A DNA stretch of 64,000 bases from Poseidonocella sp. HB161398 (lineage in GTDB: Bacteria; Pseudomonadota; Alphaproteobacteria; Rhodobacterales; Rhodobacteraceae): positions 1 through 64,000 of the forward strand of contig NZ_VATA01000012.1 in assembly GCF_005870025.1 (NCBI RefSeq). Reading direction: 5' to 3'. A program made the position numbers and the translations under genes. Under the pieces are notes generated by a model. That model was not told the DNA's origin and made no database searches. It saw only the letters and a program-made list of their open reading frames with translations. Position 1 is the first letter of the stretch, and each line of letters starts with the position of its first letter. Below, piece by piece: positions 1 through 8,400 of this stretch.

Positions 1-1
1 G

Positions 2-628
2 GTGACGGTCAGCTTCTCCGACGGGACCGCGCTGCGCGGCGTGGAGGCCTACCAGACCGGCGGGATCTCCTTCGTCAACAACCAGACCATCGACACCCGC
101 GCCTTCGCCGTGGACGTGGCGGCGGTCGAGGCCTCGGGCCATGCGCTCTCGGACATCGCGGATGCCGCGTTCCAGGCCTTCGCGACCCATGACCTCAGCT
201 ATGCCGGGATCGGCTTCGAGCCCGCCGGGGCGGCGGAGGAGCCCGCGCCGGTGCCCGCGCCGGAGGAGACCCCGGCCGCGATCACCGGCACGGCCGGAAA
301 TGACGTGCTCGAGGGCACGGACGGGGCGGATGTCCTCATCGGCGGGGCTGGCCGCGACCTTCTGGCCGGCAATGGCGGCGCGGATGTCTTCGTCTTCGGC
401 GCGGATGCCGGCAACGGCACGCGCGAGCGCGACGTGATCGCCGATTTCGACCTGGCCGAGGACGTGATCCTGCTGGAGCGGGGCACGGGCATCCTGCGCG
501 CGATCCAGGACGGCAGCGACCTGCGGATCGTGCTCGACGGCGGCGACCGCGACCAGATCATCGTCCGCGACGCGGACGAGCGGGTCCTCGACTCGGTGGA
601 ATTCGCGTCCGGCGACGTGCTGTTCTGA
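2..628 (+). CDS. RTX calcium-binding protein, C-terminal fragment (5' end outside window)
   Basis: The frame is open at the left edge, so only the last ~208 residues are seen. After ~80 residues I do not recognise comes a Pro/Glu/Ala-rich linker (about residues 76-92) and then RTX-type nonapeptides (GTAGNDVLEG, GADVLIGGAGRDLLAGNGG), followed by ADVFVFGADAG...RDVIADFDLAEDVILLE, the pattern seen at the C-terminus of serralysin-like and other type I secreted RTX proteins. Such repeats bind Ca2+ and fold outside the cell; the C-terminal region usually carries the uncleaved secretion signal. The protein ends in hydrophobic residues (VLF). The catalytic or adhesive part lies upstream, so the product cannot be named. 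It is a separate gene from the giant RTX protein at the other end of the window. Confidence 0.8.
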   Translation: MTVSFSDGTALRGVEAYQTGGISFVNNQTIDTRAFAVDVAAVEASGHALSDIADAAFQAFATHDLSYAGIGFEPAGAAEEPAPVPAPEETPAAITGTAGNDVLEGTDGADVLIGGAGRDLLAGNGGADVFVFGADAGNGTRERDVIADFDLAEDVILLERGTGILRAIQDGSDLRIVLDGGDRDQIIVRDADERVLDSVEFASGDVLF

Positions 629-658
629 CGGCCGTCCTGCCCTGACGCGGGCCGCGCT

Positions 659-676
659 CTGCCGGGTCTCCGGCAG
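659..676 (+). terminator. possible hairpin downstream of the RTX fragment
   Basis: A 7-bp perfect stem (CTGCCGG/CCGGCAG) with a 4-nt loop lies about 30 bp after the stop codon. No T-run follows, so intrinsic termination is only a possibility in this G+C-rich DNA. Confidence 0.3.
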
Positions 677-890
677 GGCGTCCGCCGGGGCGGCTCCTCC
701 CGCCGGCCATGCCCGACGGCGCCGCCACGGGCGGCCCGCCCCGTCCCCGACTCCGGCCGCGTCCCCGTCTCCGTCTCCGGCCGCGCCGCGGCAGACGCGC
801 CCCCGCCGGACCGCGCCCGGCACCACCGAGACCTGCCCCCGGAGCACGCCCCGGCCATCGGCTTCCGCCCCTCATCCGGCCGCCGAAGCG

Positions 891-1110
891 CCATCTGCCA
901 GCCACAGCCAGCCGGCCCCGCCGTCTCGCGCCCGCCCGGTCACAGAGCCAGCCGCCGACGACCATGCCCCCCGCCAGGGCAAGACGCGCCCCCCCGAAGG
1001 ACCATCCGCCAGCCGGAACCCGACGGCCCCGCCGTCTTGCGCCCGCGGCCCGGTCGCGGACCCAGCCGCGGGCGACCGTGGCACCCGCCCGGGTAGGACG
1101 TGCGGAGCCC
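891..1110. repeat. two imperfect direct repeats, period about 111 bp
   Basis: CCATCTGCCAGCC at 891 recurs as CCATCCGCCAGCC at 1002, and the two copies then run in parallel through GGCCCCGCCGTCT, a CCCGGTC block, a CCAGCCG block and a final GACG, with small indels. This looks like a decayed tandem duplication of non-coding DNA. Confidence 0.6.
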
Positions 1111-1673
1111 GTGAGTTCGCAGTCGGGGCCAGGCGGGCAGGGCCCTGGACCCTGGCCCTGGAAAGCGCCTCGCCATCGAGTCACGCCACTGCCTACCGGC
1201 CGATCCCTCCGCTTGGCGCGCAGCCAAGCGGGCGGAAGCGCTGCGCCAGCGGCCGGGCGTCCCTCCGCCGCGCCGCGATCGGGCAAACCGGACAGGCAGG
1301 GGCGTCCGAAGGTGTAGCCCGCCGCGCGGGCGCCATCAGCCGGCCCTGCCGCTCGCGCTTCCACGACAGGACCGCGACAAGGCTCGGATCCGCAGGAGCG
1401 TCGAATGGAGACCGCCGCTCCGAGTGCGCTCCGAGAGCAGGCCCGGCACGCGAACCGGCGGATCGGCGCATCGCTGCCGCTGCTGCAGGAAAGCCGGGGA
1501 ACGGGGTGGCGCCTCCCCTCGCGCGATACCCTCCGCGGAACGGAACAGCGCCTTGTCCCGTGCCTCCGGCCGCTGCCCGCCGCCTCCGGTCGCGCATTCT
1601 GGCGCGGCGGAGGCCGCATTCGGACTTGCGGCAGAGCTATAACATAGTAAAACAGTCGGTAATTCTGAATCGA

Positions 1674-1685
1674 GGAACGTGTTCC
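1674..1685 (+). promoter_or_regulatory. inverted repeat GGAACGTGTTCC in the monooxygenase leader
   Basis: Arms GGAAC and GTTCC are separated by two bases, about 22 bp before the monooxygenase start codon and at the end of an AT-rich leader. The position suits an operator, but no regulator is identified. Confidence 0.35.
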
Positions 1686-1706
1686 AGAAAACGGAAAGGC
1701 ACCCCC

Positions 1707-3026
1707 ATGGCAGCCCAGCTTCACATCGGCATGTCCCTGTCGCCGACCTGGCTCAGCGGCGAGGGCTGGCGGCGCCCCGATAGCGGGGTCGAAGGGCTCT
1801 ACGGCGCCGATTTCGCGCTGGATGTCGCCCGCCGGGCCGAGGCCGCGCATCTGGATTTCGTCTTCCGCCCAGACACGCTCTATCTCGACCGGGCGATGGT
1901 CGAGACCGGGCCGGGCTTCGGCGCGCTCGACCCGACGCTCCTGATGGCGGCACTGGCGCGGGAGACTGCGCATATCGGGCTGCTGACCACGGTCTCGACC
2001 ACCTTCTGGCCGCCCTATGTGGTGGCGCGGCAGCTGCAGTCGCTGAACTGGCTCAGCGGCGGGCGCGCGGGCTGGAACATCGTCACCGCGCTCGACGGGC
2101 AGCGCAATTTCGGCATGGAGGCGATGCCGGATGCCGCGGCGCGCTATGCCCGGGCCGAGGAATTCGTCGATCTGGTGAAGAAGCTCTGGGCCAGCTACCC
2201 CGCCGAGGCGCTGCTTGCCGACCGCGGGACCGGGCGCTACGGCGATGCCGCGCTGGTCCAGCCGGTGTCCCATCGCGGCGAGAGCTTCGCGGTCGAGGGG
2301 CCGCTGAACCTGCCGGATCCGGGCTACGGGCCGATGCCGCTGGTGCAGGCCGGCGCCTCGGAGCGGGGCAGGGACTTCGCGGCGGCAGTGGCGGATGCGA
2401 TCTTCGCCTCCTCGCCCGATCGCGGGGTGGCGGCCGATCTGCGTGCCGACCTGCGCGCTCGCGCCGTGCGGCAGGGCCGGGCGGCCGATGCGATCCGGGT
2501 GCTGCCGGGGCTCAGTCTCTACCTGGCCGGGAGCCGCGCCGAGGCGCGGGACCTGCATGCCGCGACCTATGCGCGGGTCAACCGGGCGCGCAAGCTGGCC
2601 TCGGTGCGCGAGATGACCGGGCTCGACCTCGAGAGCTGGCCCGGCGACCGGCCGATCACCGCCGCCGACCTGCCGCCGATGCCCGCCGCGCCGCGCAGCC
2701 GCACCCATGCCGAGCTGCTGCGCCGGATGATCCTGCGCGAGGCGCCGACGCCGGACGAGCTGATGACCCGGCCCGAGGTGATGGCCTCGGGGCACTGGCA
2801 GATCGTCGGCACGCCTGCGGAGGCCGCCGACGAGATCGCCGCCTGGCATGCGGCGGGCGCGATCGACGGCGTGGTGCTGCTGCCCGGGGGCTCGGCGGGC
2901 TCGATGCACCTGTCGCTCGAGGCGCTGGTGCCGGAGCTGGCCGGGCGCGGCCTTTTCCGCCAGGGCTATTCCGGCCGGAGCTTCCGCGGCCATCTGGAAG
3001 AGAGCCGGAAACCCGAGGCCGCGTAA
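1707..3026 (+). CDS. LLM-class flavin-dependent monooxygenase (NtaA/SnaA/DszA type)
   Basis: 439 residues, start ATG at 1707 with GGAAAGG about 8 bp upstream; the open frame extends further 5' but family length and the ribosome site favour this start. The family fold is a luciferase-like TIM barrel that uses reduced FMN supplied by a separate reductase. Visible family landmarks are the N-terminal LHIGMSLSPTWLS, FRPDTLYLD, the ALDPTLLMAALA segment, TVSTTFWPPYVVARQ, and the highly conserved GGRAGWNIVT; a later PLVQAGASERGRDFAA corresponds to the usual QAG.S..G..FAA motif. The substrate cannot be told from sequence: relatives act on nitrilotriacetate, pristinamycin, dibenzothiophene sulfone and alkyl compounds. 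It lies ahead of the siderophore genes in the same direction but is separated by 228 bp with its own candidate regulatory site, so a siderophore role is only possible. Confidence 0.85.
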   Translation: MAAQLHIGMSLSPTWLSGEGWRRPDSGVEGLYGADFALDVARRAEAAHLDFVFRPDTLYLDRAMVETGPGFGALDPTLLMAALARETAHIGLLTTVSTTFWPPYVVARQLQSLNWLSGGRAGWNIVTALDGQRNFGMEAMPDAAARYARAEEFVDLVKKLWASYPAEALLADRGTGRYGDAALVQPVSHRGESFAVEGPLNLPDPGYGPMPLVQAGASERGRDFAAAVADAIFASSPDRGVAADLRADLRARAVRQGRAADAIRVLPGLSLYLAGSRAEARDLHAATYARVNRARKLASVREMTGLDLESWPGDRPITAADLPPMPAAPRSRTHAELLRRMILREAPTPDELMTRPEVMASGHWQIVGTPAEAADEIAAWHAAGAIDGVVLLPGGSAGSMHLSLEALVPELAGRGLFRQGYSGRSFRGHLEESRKPEAA

Positions 3027-3050
3027 GCAGGCGGTGTGCCGCCGCCTATC

Positions 3051-3069
3051 GTTGAGTGAAACACTCGAC
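3051..3069 (+). promoter_or_regulatory. palindrome resembling an Iron-Rhodo box, upstream of entC-like gene
   Basis: GTTGAGTG-AAA-CACTCGAC is a near-perfect 19-bp inverted repeat (one mismatch per arm). It contains TGA-N9-TCG, one base from the TGA-N9-TCA pattern reported for RirA-type iron control in alphaproteobacteria. The same TGA-N9-TCG spacing occurs at 10160 in front of the NRPS gene. It could instead act as a terminator hairpin for the preceding gene. Confidence 0.4.
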
Positions 3070-3254
3070 TATTGACCGGCGCAGCGCCCGGTTGTACATG
3101 TTTACCGCGCCCGCCTCCCCGAACCGGCGGGCGCACGACAGCTCCGGCCGCGGCGCGCGGCCGGTCTTTGACCACCAGCCAGCCCTGCGCGAGCCTCCCC
3201 GAAATCCGTCCAGCCGGCGGCGGAGACGCCGCGGCTCTGTCATGGGGTGACCTG

Positions 3255-4442
3255 ATGATCTCTCTGCAAGAGCAATTCCCGGCGCAGGCGCCGGATCCAG
3301 ATGCGTGCCTGTTCGCCTTCCGGGGCGGCAGCCGCACGCTGGTGGCCGAGGGCAGCGCGCTGCGCGTGCCGCCGGGCCCGGCCTCGAGCCTGGAGGAGCG
3401 CCTCGCCGCGGTGATGGCGCGGATGCCCAAGGGCGGGGCGATCGGCGGGGCGCTGCCCTTCGACAGCCGCGCCGACGACTACCTGTTCCTGGCGGCCTCG
3501 CTGGGCCATCACCTGCCCGACGGGGCGGCGGCCGCGCCGCGCCAGGTGCCGATGGAGCTGCATGCCGAGCCCTCGCCCGCGGATTACGCCCGCGCGGTCA
3601 GCGACGCGCTGGCGATCATGGGCCGCGAGGGCGGCAGCGAGGCGGCGCTGCGCAAGGTGGTGCTGGCGCGCTCGCTGGCGGTTCAGTCGGCCGAGCCCTT
3701 CCGCATTTCCGAGATCCTGGCCAGCCTCTCCGAGGACCCGGCCGTGGTCGCCTACCAGGTCGCCGTGCCGGGGATCGACGGCGATCCGGGCCCGCGCTAC
3801 CTGGTCGGCGCGACGCCGGAGCTGCTGGTGAAGAAGACCCGCCACCGGGTGCTGTCGCATCCGCTCGCGGGCTCGGCCCGGCGCTGCGCCGATCCGGTTG
3901 AAGACGCCGCCGCCGCGGCCTCGCTGGCGGGCTCGGCGAAGGACAAGCGCGAGCATGCGATGGTGGTGGAATACATCCTCGACACGCTGGCCCCCGACTG
4001 CCGCAGCCTTGGCTGCCCGGAGGGCACGCGGCTGACCTCGACGCGCAGCATGTGGCATCTGGGCACCCGGATCGAGGGCGTGCTGAAGGACGACACCGTG
4101 CCCTCGGCCGTCCTGGCGGCGCGGCTGCATCCGACGCCCGCGGTCTGCGGCCTGCCCTGCCGCCGCGCCGAAGAGGAGATCCGGCGGCTCGAGCCGGTGC
4201 CGCGCGGCTTCTATGCCGGGGCGGTCGGCTGGAGCGACGCCCATGGCGACGGCGCCTGGTACGTGGCGATCCGCTGCGCCGAGATCTGCGGCGCCCGCGC
4301 GCGGCTCTATGCCGGGGCGGGGATCGTGCCGGGCTCGGATCCGCAATCCGAGGTCTCCGAGACCGGCGCGAAATTCGGCGCGCTGCTCGCCGCGCTGGGG
4401 CTCTCCGAGGGCGCGGCGCTGGCGGATGGCGCGCAGGTGTGA
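3255..4442 (+). CDS. entC: isochorismate synthase (EntC/DhbC family)
   Basis: Converts chorismate to isochorismate, the first committed step to 2,3-dihydroxybenzoate. Start ATG at 3255 gives 395 residues, matching EntC (about 391); the frame is open further upstream but lacks family similarity. The chorismate-binding fold is clear: ALRKVVLARSL, the VGATPELLV segment, SHPLAGSARR, the helix KDKREHAMVVEYILDTLA, then LHPTPAVCGLP, the EPVPRGFYAGAVGW segment, and the C-terminal LYAGAGIVPGSDPQSE signature. Isochorismate rather than anthranilate or salicylate chemistry is inferred from the adjoining entB- and entA-like genes. It is first of a three-gene set in pathway order (25-bp gap to the next gene, then an overlap). 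A candidate iron-responsive palindrome lies about 190 bp upstream. Confidence 0.93.
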   Translation: MISLQEQFPAQAPDPDACLFAFRGGSRTLVAEGSALRVPPGPASSLEERLAAVMARMPKGGAIGGALPFDSRADDYLFLAASLGHHLPDGAAAAPRQVPMELHAEPSPADYARAVSDALAIMGREGGSEAALRKVVLARSLAVQSAEPFRISEILASLSEDPAVVAYQVAVPGIDGDPGPRYLVGATPELLVKKTRHRVLSHPLAGSARRCADPVEDAAAAASLAGSAKDKREHAMVVEYILDTLAPDCRSLGCPEGTRLTSTRSMWHLGTRIEGVLKDDTVPSAVLAARLHPTPAVCGLPCRRAEEEIRRLEPVPRGFYAGAVGWSDAHGDGAWYVAIRCAEICGARARLYAGAGIVPGSDPQSEVSETGAKFGALLAALGLSEGAALADGAQV

Positions 4443-4466
4443 ACGAGTGACGAAAGGAGCCCTGTG

Positions 4467-5117
4467 ATGGCACTTCCCAAGATCCCGGCCTATCCGCTGC
4501 CCGCGGCCGCCGAGCTGCCCCCGGCGCGCGCGCCCTGGCATCCCGATCCGGCGCGGCTGGCGCTGCTGGTGCATGACATGCAGCGCTACTTCTGCCGCCC
4601 CTTCGCGGCGGAGACGGCGCCGCTGGCGCCCGCGGCCGAGAATATCGCGCAGCTTCTGAAGATGGCGCGGCGGGCGGGGATCCCGGTCTTCTACACCGCG
4701 CAGAAGGGCGACCAGTTCCGCCCCGACCGCGGGCTGCAGGCCGATCTCTGGGGCCCGGGGATGAGCGACCGCGACGAGGATACCGCGATCCTGGCGGAGC
4801 TTGCCCCCGCGCCGGGCGAGCATGTGCTGGTCAAGCACCGCTACAGCGCCTTCCAGCGCTCGAACCTGGAGACGCTGATGCGCGCGCGCGGCCGCGACCA
4901 GCTGATGATCGCGGGGATCTACGCCCATATCGGCTGCCTGGCGACGGCGGCGGAGGCGTTCCAGCGCGATATCGAGCCCTTCGCCATCGCCGATGCCCAG
5001 GCCGATTTCGACCGGGCGCGGCACGACATGGCGATGGCCTGGGTGGCGGGCTGCTGCGGCGGGGTGATGACCACGGCCCAGGCAGTCGCGGCGGTGGAGG
5101 CCGAGGCATGCGCCTGA
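4467..5117 (+). CDS. entB: isochorismatase, lyase domain only (EntB N-domain)
   Basis: Hydrolyses isochorismate to 2,3-dihydro-2,3-dihydroxybenzoate and pyruvate. It is 216 residues against about 285 for E. coli EntB, because the C-terminal aryl carrier domain is absent; that domain is a separate gene at 8129-8386. Strong EntB landmarks are LLVHDMQRYF, with Asp37 at the same number as the EntB catalytic aspartate, FYTAQKGDQ, DLWGPGM, VLVKHRYSAFQRSNLE and IAGIYAHIGCLATA. I chose ATG 4467 over the adjacent GTG 4464 because AAAGGAG sits just upstream. It overlaps the entA-like gene by 10 bp, so the two are translationally coupled. In EntB-like enzymes Gly replaces the usual isochorismatase-fold cysteine nucleophile, which the AHIGC segment fits. 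Confidence 0.93.
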   Translation: MALPKIPAYPLPAAAELPPARAPWHPDPARLALLVHDMQRYFCRPFAAETAPLAPAAENIAQLLKMARRAGIPVFYTAQKGDQFRPDRGLQADLWGPGMSDRDEDTAILAELAPAPGEHVLVKHRYSAFQRSNLETLMRARGRDQLMIAGIYAHIGCLATAAEAFQRDIEPFAIADAQADFDRARHDMAMAWVAGCCGGVMTTAQAVAAVEAEACA

Positions 5118-5878
5118 CCGGCTTCGAGGGGCGCCCGGCCTTCGTCACGGGCGCGGGCGGCGGGATCGGCCGCGCCGCGGTGGCGATGCTGCGCGAGGCG
5201 GGGGCGAAGGTCGTCGCCACCGACCTGCCCGGCGCGCTCGACGGGATGGCGGAGGCGCCGGATCTGCGGCTCCTGCCGCTCGACGTGGCGGATCCGGCGG
5301 CGGTGGAGGCGGCGCTCGACGCCGCCGAAGCCGCTTTCGGCCCGCTCGCGCTGGGGCTCCATGCGGCCGGCGTGCTGGAGACAAGGCCGCTGCTCGAGCT
5401 GCCCGCCGAAGGCTGGGACCGGCTCTTTGCGGTGAATGCCCGCGGCGCCTTCCTGGTGGCGCGCGGACTCGCCGCGCGGATGCGCATGCAGGGGCGCGGG
5501 GCGATCGTGGTGGTCGGCTCGAATTCCGGCGGCGTGCCGCGGATGGACATGGGCGCCTATGGCGCCTCGAAGGCGGCGGCGGCGATGCTCCTGCGCAGCC
5601 TCGGGCTGGAGGTGGCGGGCGACGGCATCCGCTGCAACCTGGTGGTGCCGGGCTCGACCCTGACCCCGATGCTCTCGGGCATGTGGGAGAGCGAGGAGGC
5701 CGGCGCGGCGCGGGTCGTCGCGGGCAATCCGTCGGCCTTCCGCACCGGCATCCCGCTGGGCAAGCTCGCCCGCCCCGAGGATATCGCCGCGGCGGCGATG
5801 TTCTTGCTCTCCGACGAGGCGGGCCATGTCACTATGGCGGATCTCTATGTCGATGGCGGCGCGACCCTGCGCGCCTGA
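5108..5878 (+). CDS. entA: 2,3-dihydro-2,3-dihydroxybenzoate dehydrogenase (EntA-like SDR)
   Basis: NAD-dependent oxidation of dihydro-DHB to 2,3-dihydroxybenzoate, completing aryl acid synthesis. 256 residues, classical short-chain dehydrogenase: Rossmann motif TGAGGGIGRAAV near the N-terminus, cofactor-discriminating Asp in VVATDLPG, the LHAAGVLE segment (NAG-equivalent), VNARGAFLV, and catalytic Tyr151/Lys155 in YGASK preceded by the VGSNSGGVPR strand. Length and the order entC-entB-entA support the EntA assignment over a generic SDR. The start overlaps the 3' end of the isochorismatase gene. It is the last gene of this forward operon; the next genes are on the opposite strand. Confidence 0.92.
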   Translation: MRLTGFEGRPAFVTGAGGGIGRAAVAMLREAGAKVVATDLPGALDGMAEAPDLRLLPLDVADPAAVEAALDAAEAAFGPLALGLHAAGVLETRPLLELPAEGWDRLFAVNARGAFLVARGLAARMRMQGRGAIVVVGSNSGGVPRMDMGAYGASKAAAAMLLRSLGLEVAGDGIRCNLVVPGSTLTPMLSGMWESEEAGAARVVAGNPSAFRTGIPLGKLARPEDIAAAAMFLLSDEAGHVTMADLYVDGGATLRA

Positions 5879-7482
5879 GGCGCGGCACCGCGGCCGACCA
5901 TTGCGAAGCCCCTGCCGCGGGGCCGTTCCGTCCCGTGGCACGGCCCGCCGGTGCGTGGCCGCGGTCCCCCGCAAGGGCCTCCCTGCGACGGCGAGGGGTC
6001 TGGCCGGAAGCTAGGCGCGCCTGCCTGTCCGCAGAAGGCCGGCGGGCCAGAGCGGGATCCGGGCGGCTTTCGCCGACGGCCCGGGCGAGGCCGTCCGAGG
6101 CTGCGGCGCCCGCGATGGCGAGGGGAAACCGTCTCCGCCCGCCATGCCGTCGCCGCAGCCCGATCCGGGGCAGAGACCATCAGCCGGGCGGTCTTCTGCG
6201 TATGCGCCCCCTGGACCGGACGGCGCGACTGCGCCTTGGACTGGGTTCGAGGGGTGCAGCGCGCGGCGGGAAAGCCGCGTGAGGCCCGCAGCGCATGGTT
6301 GTTCCGGATCGGCCAATCCACGCCGCGGGCGCATTCATCCCGGAAGGTCACGACGGCCGTCGGCGTCCCGGGCTGGGAGATGCAGCTCAGGTCGGCAGTC
6401 CCGACAGGCAGCCCGGCGGCGGGGACGTTGTCGGGAACACTCGACCTTCGGGCATGCCTTCGGACCATTGGCGGGACTGCTCGTTCTGTGGGGCCAGCGC
6501 GTTGATGGCGCGTGCCGGGAAGGCCTTCCTCCGTCCCTGTCCAGAAGCCAGTTCCCGCGGAACTGCCAGCCCCCCGGGGCCTGAGACCGGCCAGAGGCCC
6601 GCGCCGGTTGCCCGCCAGCCGCTCCCTGCCGTCCGGCGACGCACCGAGCGAGCCCGGCAGGCTCGCGGCGGAGGGCTCTGTCCTGCAGATGGAGACCATC
6701 GGCGCGGACATCCATGTGGCGCACGGCGGCAAGATCGCGGCGCTGCCGGCGGCGGTACGCCTTCTGGAACCTGCGGTGAGCTGCGTGACGGCGCCCGGCG
6801 ACAGGGGGGCGCCTACGTGCCGGGCCGCGCGCGGCGGACATGATTGTCATGGTCAGAAGGGAGGCCCGGATGCCGGTGGACATGCCGGGCACATCGGGCA
6901 CGGGCGGCAGCGCGACAGGCGGGCCCATCGCGGCAGGATGCCGGAGCTGGAACGGGTCCTCTTCCCGGCAGCCGTTCCGGCCGTTCTGCCGTGCGCCTTC
7001 CCGCGCCGCATTGCGGCCGGGCCGATCCCGGTCCGGAGGCTGCGCTCCGGCTCTGTGTCCTGCCTTGCCACAGGTCGGCGGAAGCCGGGCGGAGGCTCGC
7101 GGGAAAGCCGGGTGGCGATGCTGGCCGTCGGTATCTGGCGCGCGCCTCCTTGCGGGCGAGTTGGGAGAGCGCGCTGAGAAGGGGGCCGGGCTGGCGGATC
7201 GGGGTCATCGGAGGGCCTCCGGTCCCGGGGCGCCTCGTGCCGTTCGGACGCTCCGGCACCCGCCGCGATGCGCGGCCGTCGCAGGCATCCTCCCGCCTCG
7301 GCTGTCATGGCGCCCGGCGGGCGCGCTTGCGGCTCCGCCGTGGCACGGGCCGGGAACGGGCCGACCGGGGTGCCGACCTGACGGGATGCACCGCCTTGCC
7401 GGTGGCGCCGGGATGGCTCCGGCCGGGGCAGACCGGGCGGCCGCCAGCGGCGGCAGGACGGTACCGCGGGGCGGGCAGGTTG
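5879..7482. other. 1.6-kb gap between convergent gene sets, no recognisable gene
   Basis: Several open frames cross this stretch on both strands, but none shows a known motif, plausible composition or a ribosome site. Translations are Arg/Pro/Gly/Ala-rich and look like noise. Given the IS debris elsewhere in the locus, this may be decayed DNA, for example a lost transport gene, but I see no direct evidence of what it was. Confidence 0.55.
5920..5946 (+). terminator. possible hairpin after the entCBA operon
   Basis: GGGCCGT at 5920 pairs with ACGGCCC at 5940 (7 bp, 13-nt loop), about 40 bp after the stop codon. There is no T-tract, so it is weak evidence for termination. Confidence 0.25.
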
Positions 7483-8139
7483 CTAGCCGGGCTGCGGGCG
7501 GGCCGGGAGGGAGACCTGGGTCAGGACCTGGGCGCCAAGTCTTGCATGGCGGAAGGGCACGAGGCGGCCGCGGGACCAGCCGGGGGCGAGGTCGCGCTCG
7601 AGCCGCAGCAGCCCTTCGCGGCGGGAGAGCTCCGCAATGGAGGCATCGGCGAAGCCGAGCTCGCCGCCGACGATCGGATGGAGCGCCTTGTAGAGGCTCT
7701 CCTTCGCCGAGAAGGCGAGGCCGACGCCCTCCGGACCGGCAATGTCCGCCGGGGTCAGGACCAGCGGCGCGATCGCCTCGGCGAGAGACGGGCTGGGCCA
7801 GGTCTCGATGTCGACGCCGAGCCCCGCCCAGTCGCGCCGCCAGCCCGCCAGCGCAACGGCGACGCCGTCCGAATGGCTGATCGCGCCGGTGGTGCCCGGC
7901 GGCCAGGCGGGCGCGCGGTCCTCGCCCATCAGCGGCAGGAGCGCCGCGCCGGTCAGCCGCCGCAGCGCCTCGCGCGCCGCCAGCCGCCCGGCGGCATATT
8001 CCGCGCGCCGCTTCGGCCGCGCGCGGGCGAGCTGCGGGGGCAGGGGCACCGGCGGCTGGCCGCCGCCCCCCGCCGGATCGTAGCGGCAGAGCGCGAAGAC
8101 CGGCCGCAGCCGGTCCCCGGCGCCCGGATCAGCCGTCAC
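7483..8139 (-). CDS. 4'-phosphopantetheinyl transferase (EntD/Sfp type)
   Basis: Transfers the phosphopantetheine arm of coenzyme A to the serine of carrier domains, here presumably the free aryl carrier protein and the PCP of the split NRPS. 218 residues with the expected motifs: RAEYAAGRLAARE near residue 50, GAISHSDG at about 85-92, the metal-binding GLGVDIE with Asp110 and Glu112, and FSAKESLYKALHP with Lys146/Glu147 and Lys151. The start is GTG at 8139, overlapping the end of the carrier protein gene by 11 bp, so it is the last gene of a reverse-strand operon entE-ArCP-PPTase. EntD-type enzymes are usually dedicated to the siderophore system they sit beside. Confidence 0.92.
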   Translation of the reverse strand: MTADPGAGDRLRPVFALCRYDPAGGGGQPPVPLPPQLARARPKRRAEYAAGRLAAREALRRLTGAALLPLMGEDRAPAWPPGTTGAISHSDGVAVALAGWRRDWAGLGVDIETWPSPSLAEAIAPLVLTPADIAGPEGVGLAFSAKESLYKALHPIVGGELGFADASIAELSRREGLLRLERDLAPGWSRGRLVPFRHARLGAQVLTQVSLPARPQPG

Positions 8140-8386
8140 CGCGGCGCGCCTCGATCAGGCTCCACCAGCGCTCGACCGTCGGGTCGAGCGCCAGCTCCTC
8201 GAAGCTCACCGTCACGCCGTGCTGCGCCAGCTCGGACGAAAGCTCCATCACGCGGATCGAGTCGAGCCCGTAGAAGATCAGGTTCTCGGACGGGTCGATC
8301 TCGGTCTCGTCCTCGATCAGCGCCAGCACGCGGGTCTCCAGCCAGTCGCGGCTGAGCGGCTGGGCGGCCAGGTCGGTTTCGGTCAT
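8129..8386 (-). CDS. free-standing aryl carrier protein (ArCP)
   Basis: 85-residue acyl/aryl carrier protein with Ser43 in YGLDSIRVMEL as the phosphopantetheine site. It would hold 2,3-dihydroxybenzoyl as a thioester after loading by the adjacent DHB-AMP ligase and present it to condensation enzymes, the job done by the C-terminal domain of EntB or VibB. An ATG at 8404 would add six residues and overlap the ligase stop codon (ATGA), but the ATG at 8386 has an ideal GGAGGA site six bases upstream, so I prefer it. The separation of carrier from isochorismatase differs from enterobactin and vibriobactin, where the two are fused. It overlaps the transferase gene downstream. Confidence 0.9.
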   Translation of the reverse strand: MTETDLAAQPLSRDWLETRVLALIEDETEIDPSENLIFYGLDSIRVMELSSELAQHGVTVSFEELALDPTVERWWSLIEARRGDG

Positions 8387-8400
8387 ATCGGGTCCTCCAG

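Larger units (their letters stand above)
629..1706. other. 1.08-kb intergenic stretch, no recognisable gene
   Basis: No frame on either strand gives a recognisable protein. The open frames here are extremely Pro/Arg-rich, as expected from random G+C-rich DNA. The stretch contains a hairpin near its start, a degenerate direct repeat (891-1110) and an AT-richer leader (about 1628-1690) in front of the next gene. Confidence 0.6.

Noticed and set aside
709-1317. Open frame with a Pro/Arg-rich product
   Set aside because: Composition is what random G+C-rich DNA gives; it covers a degenerate repeat and has no ribosome site or motif.
5951-6505. Forward open frame in the gap after entA
   Set aside because: No family motif, biased composition and competing frames of equal quality on both strands.
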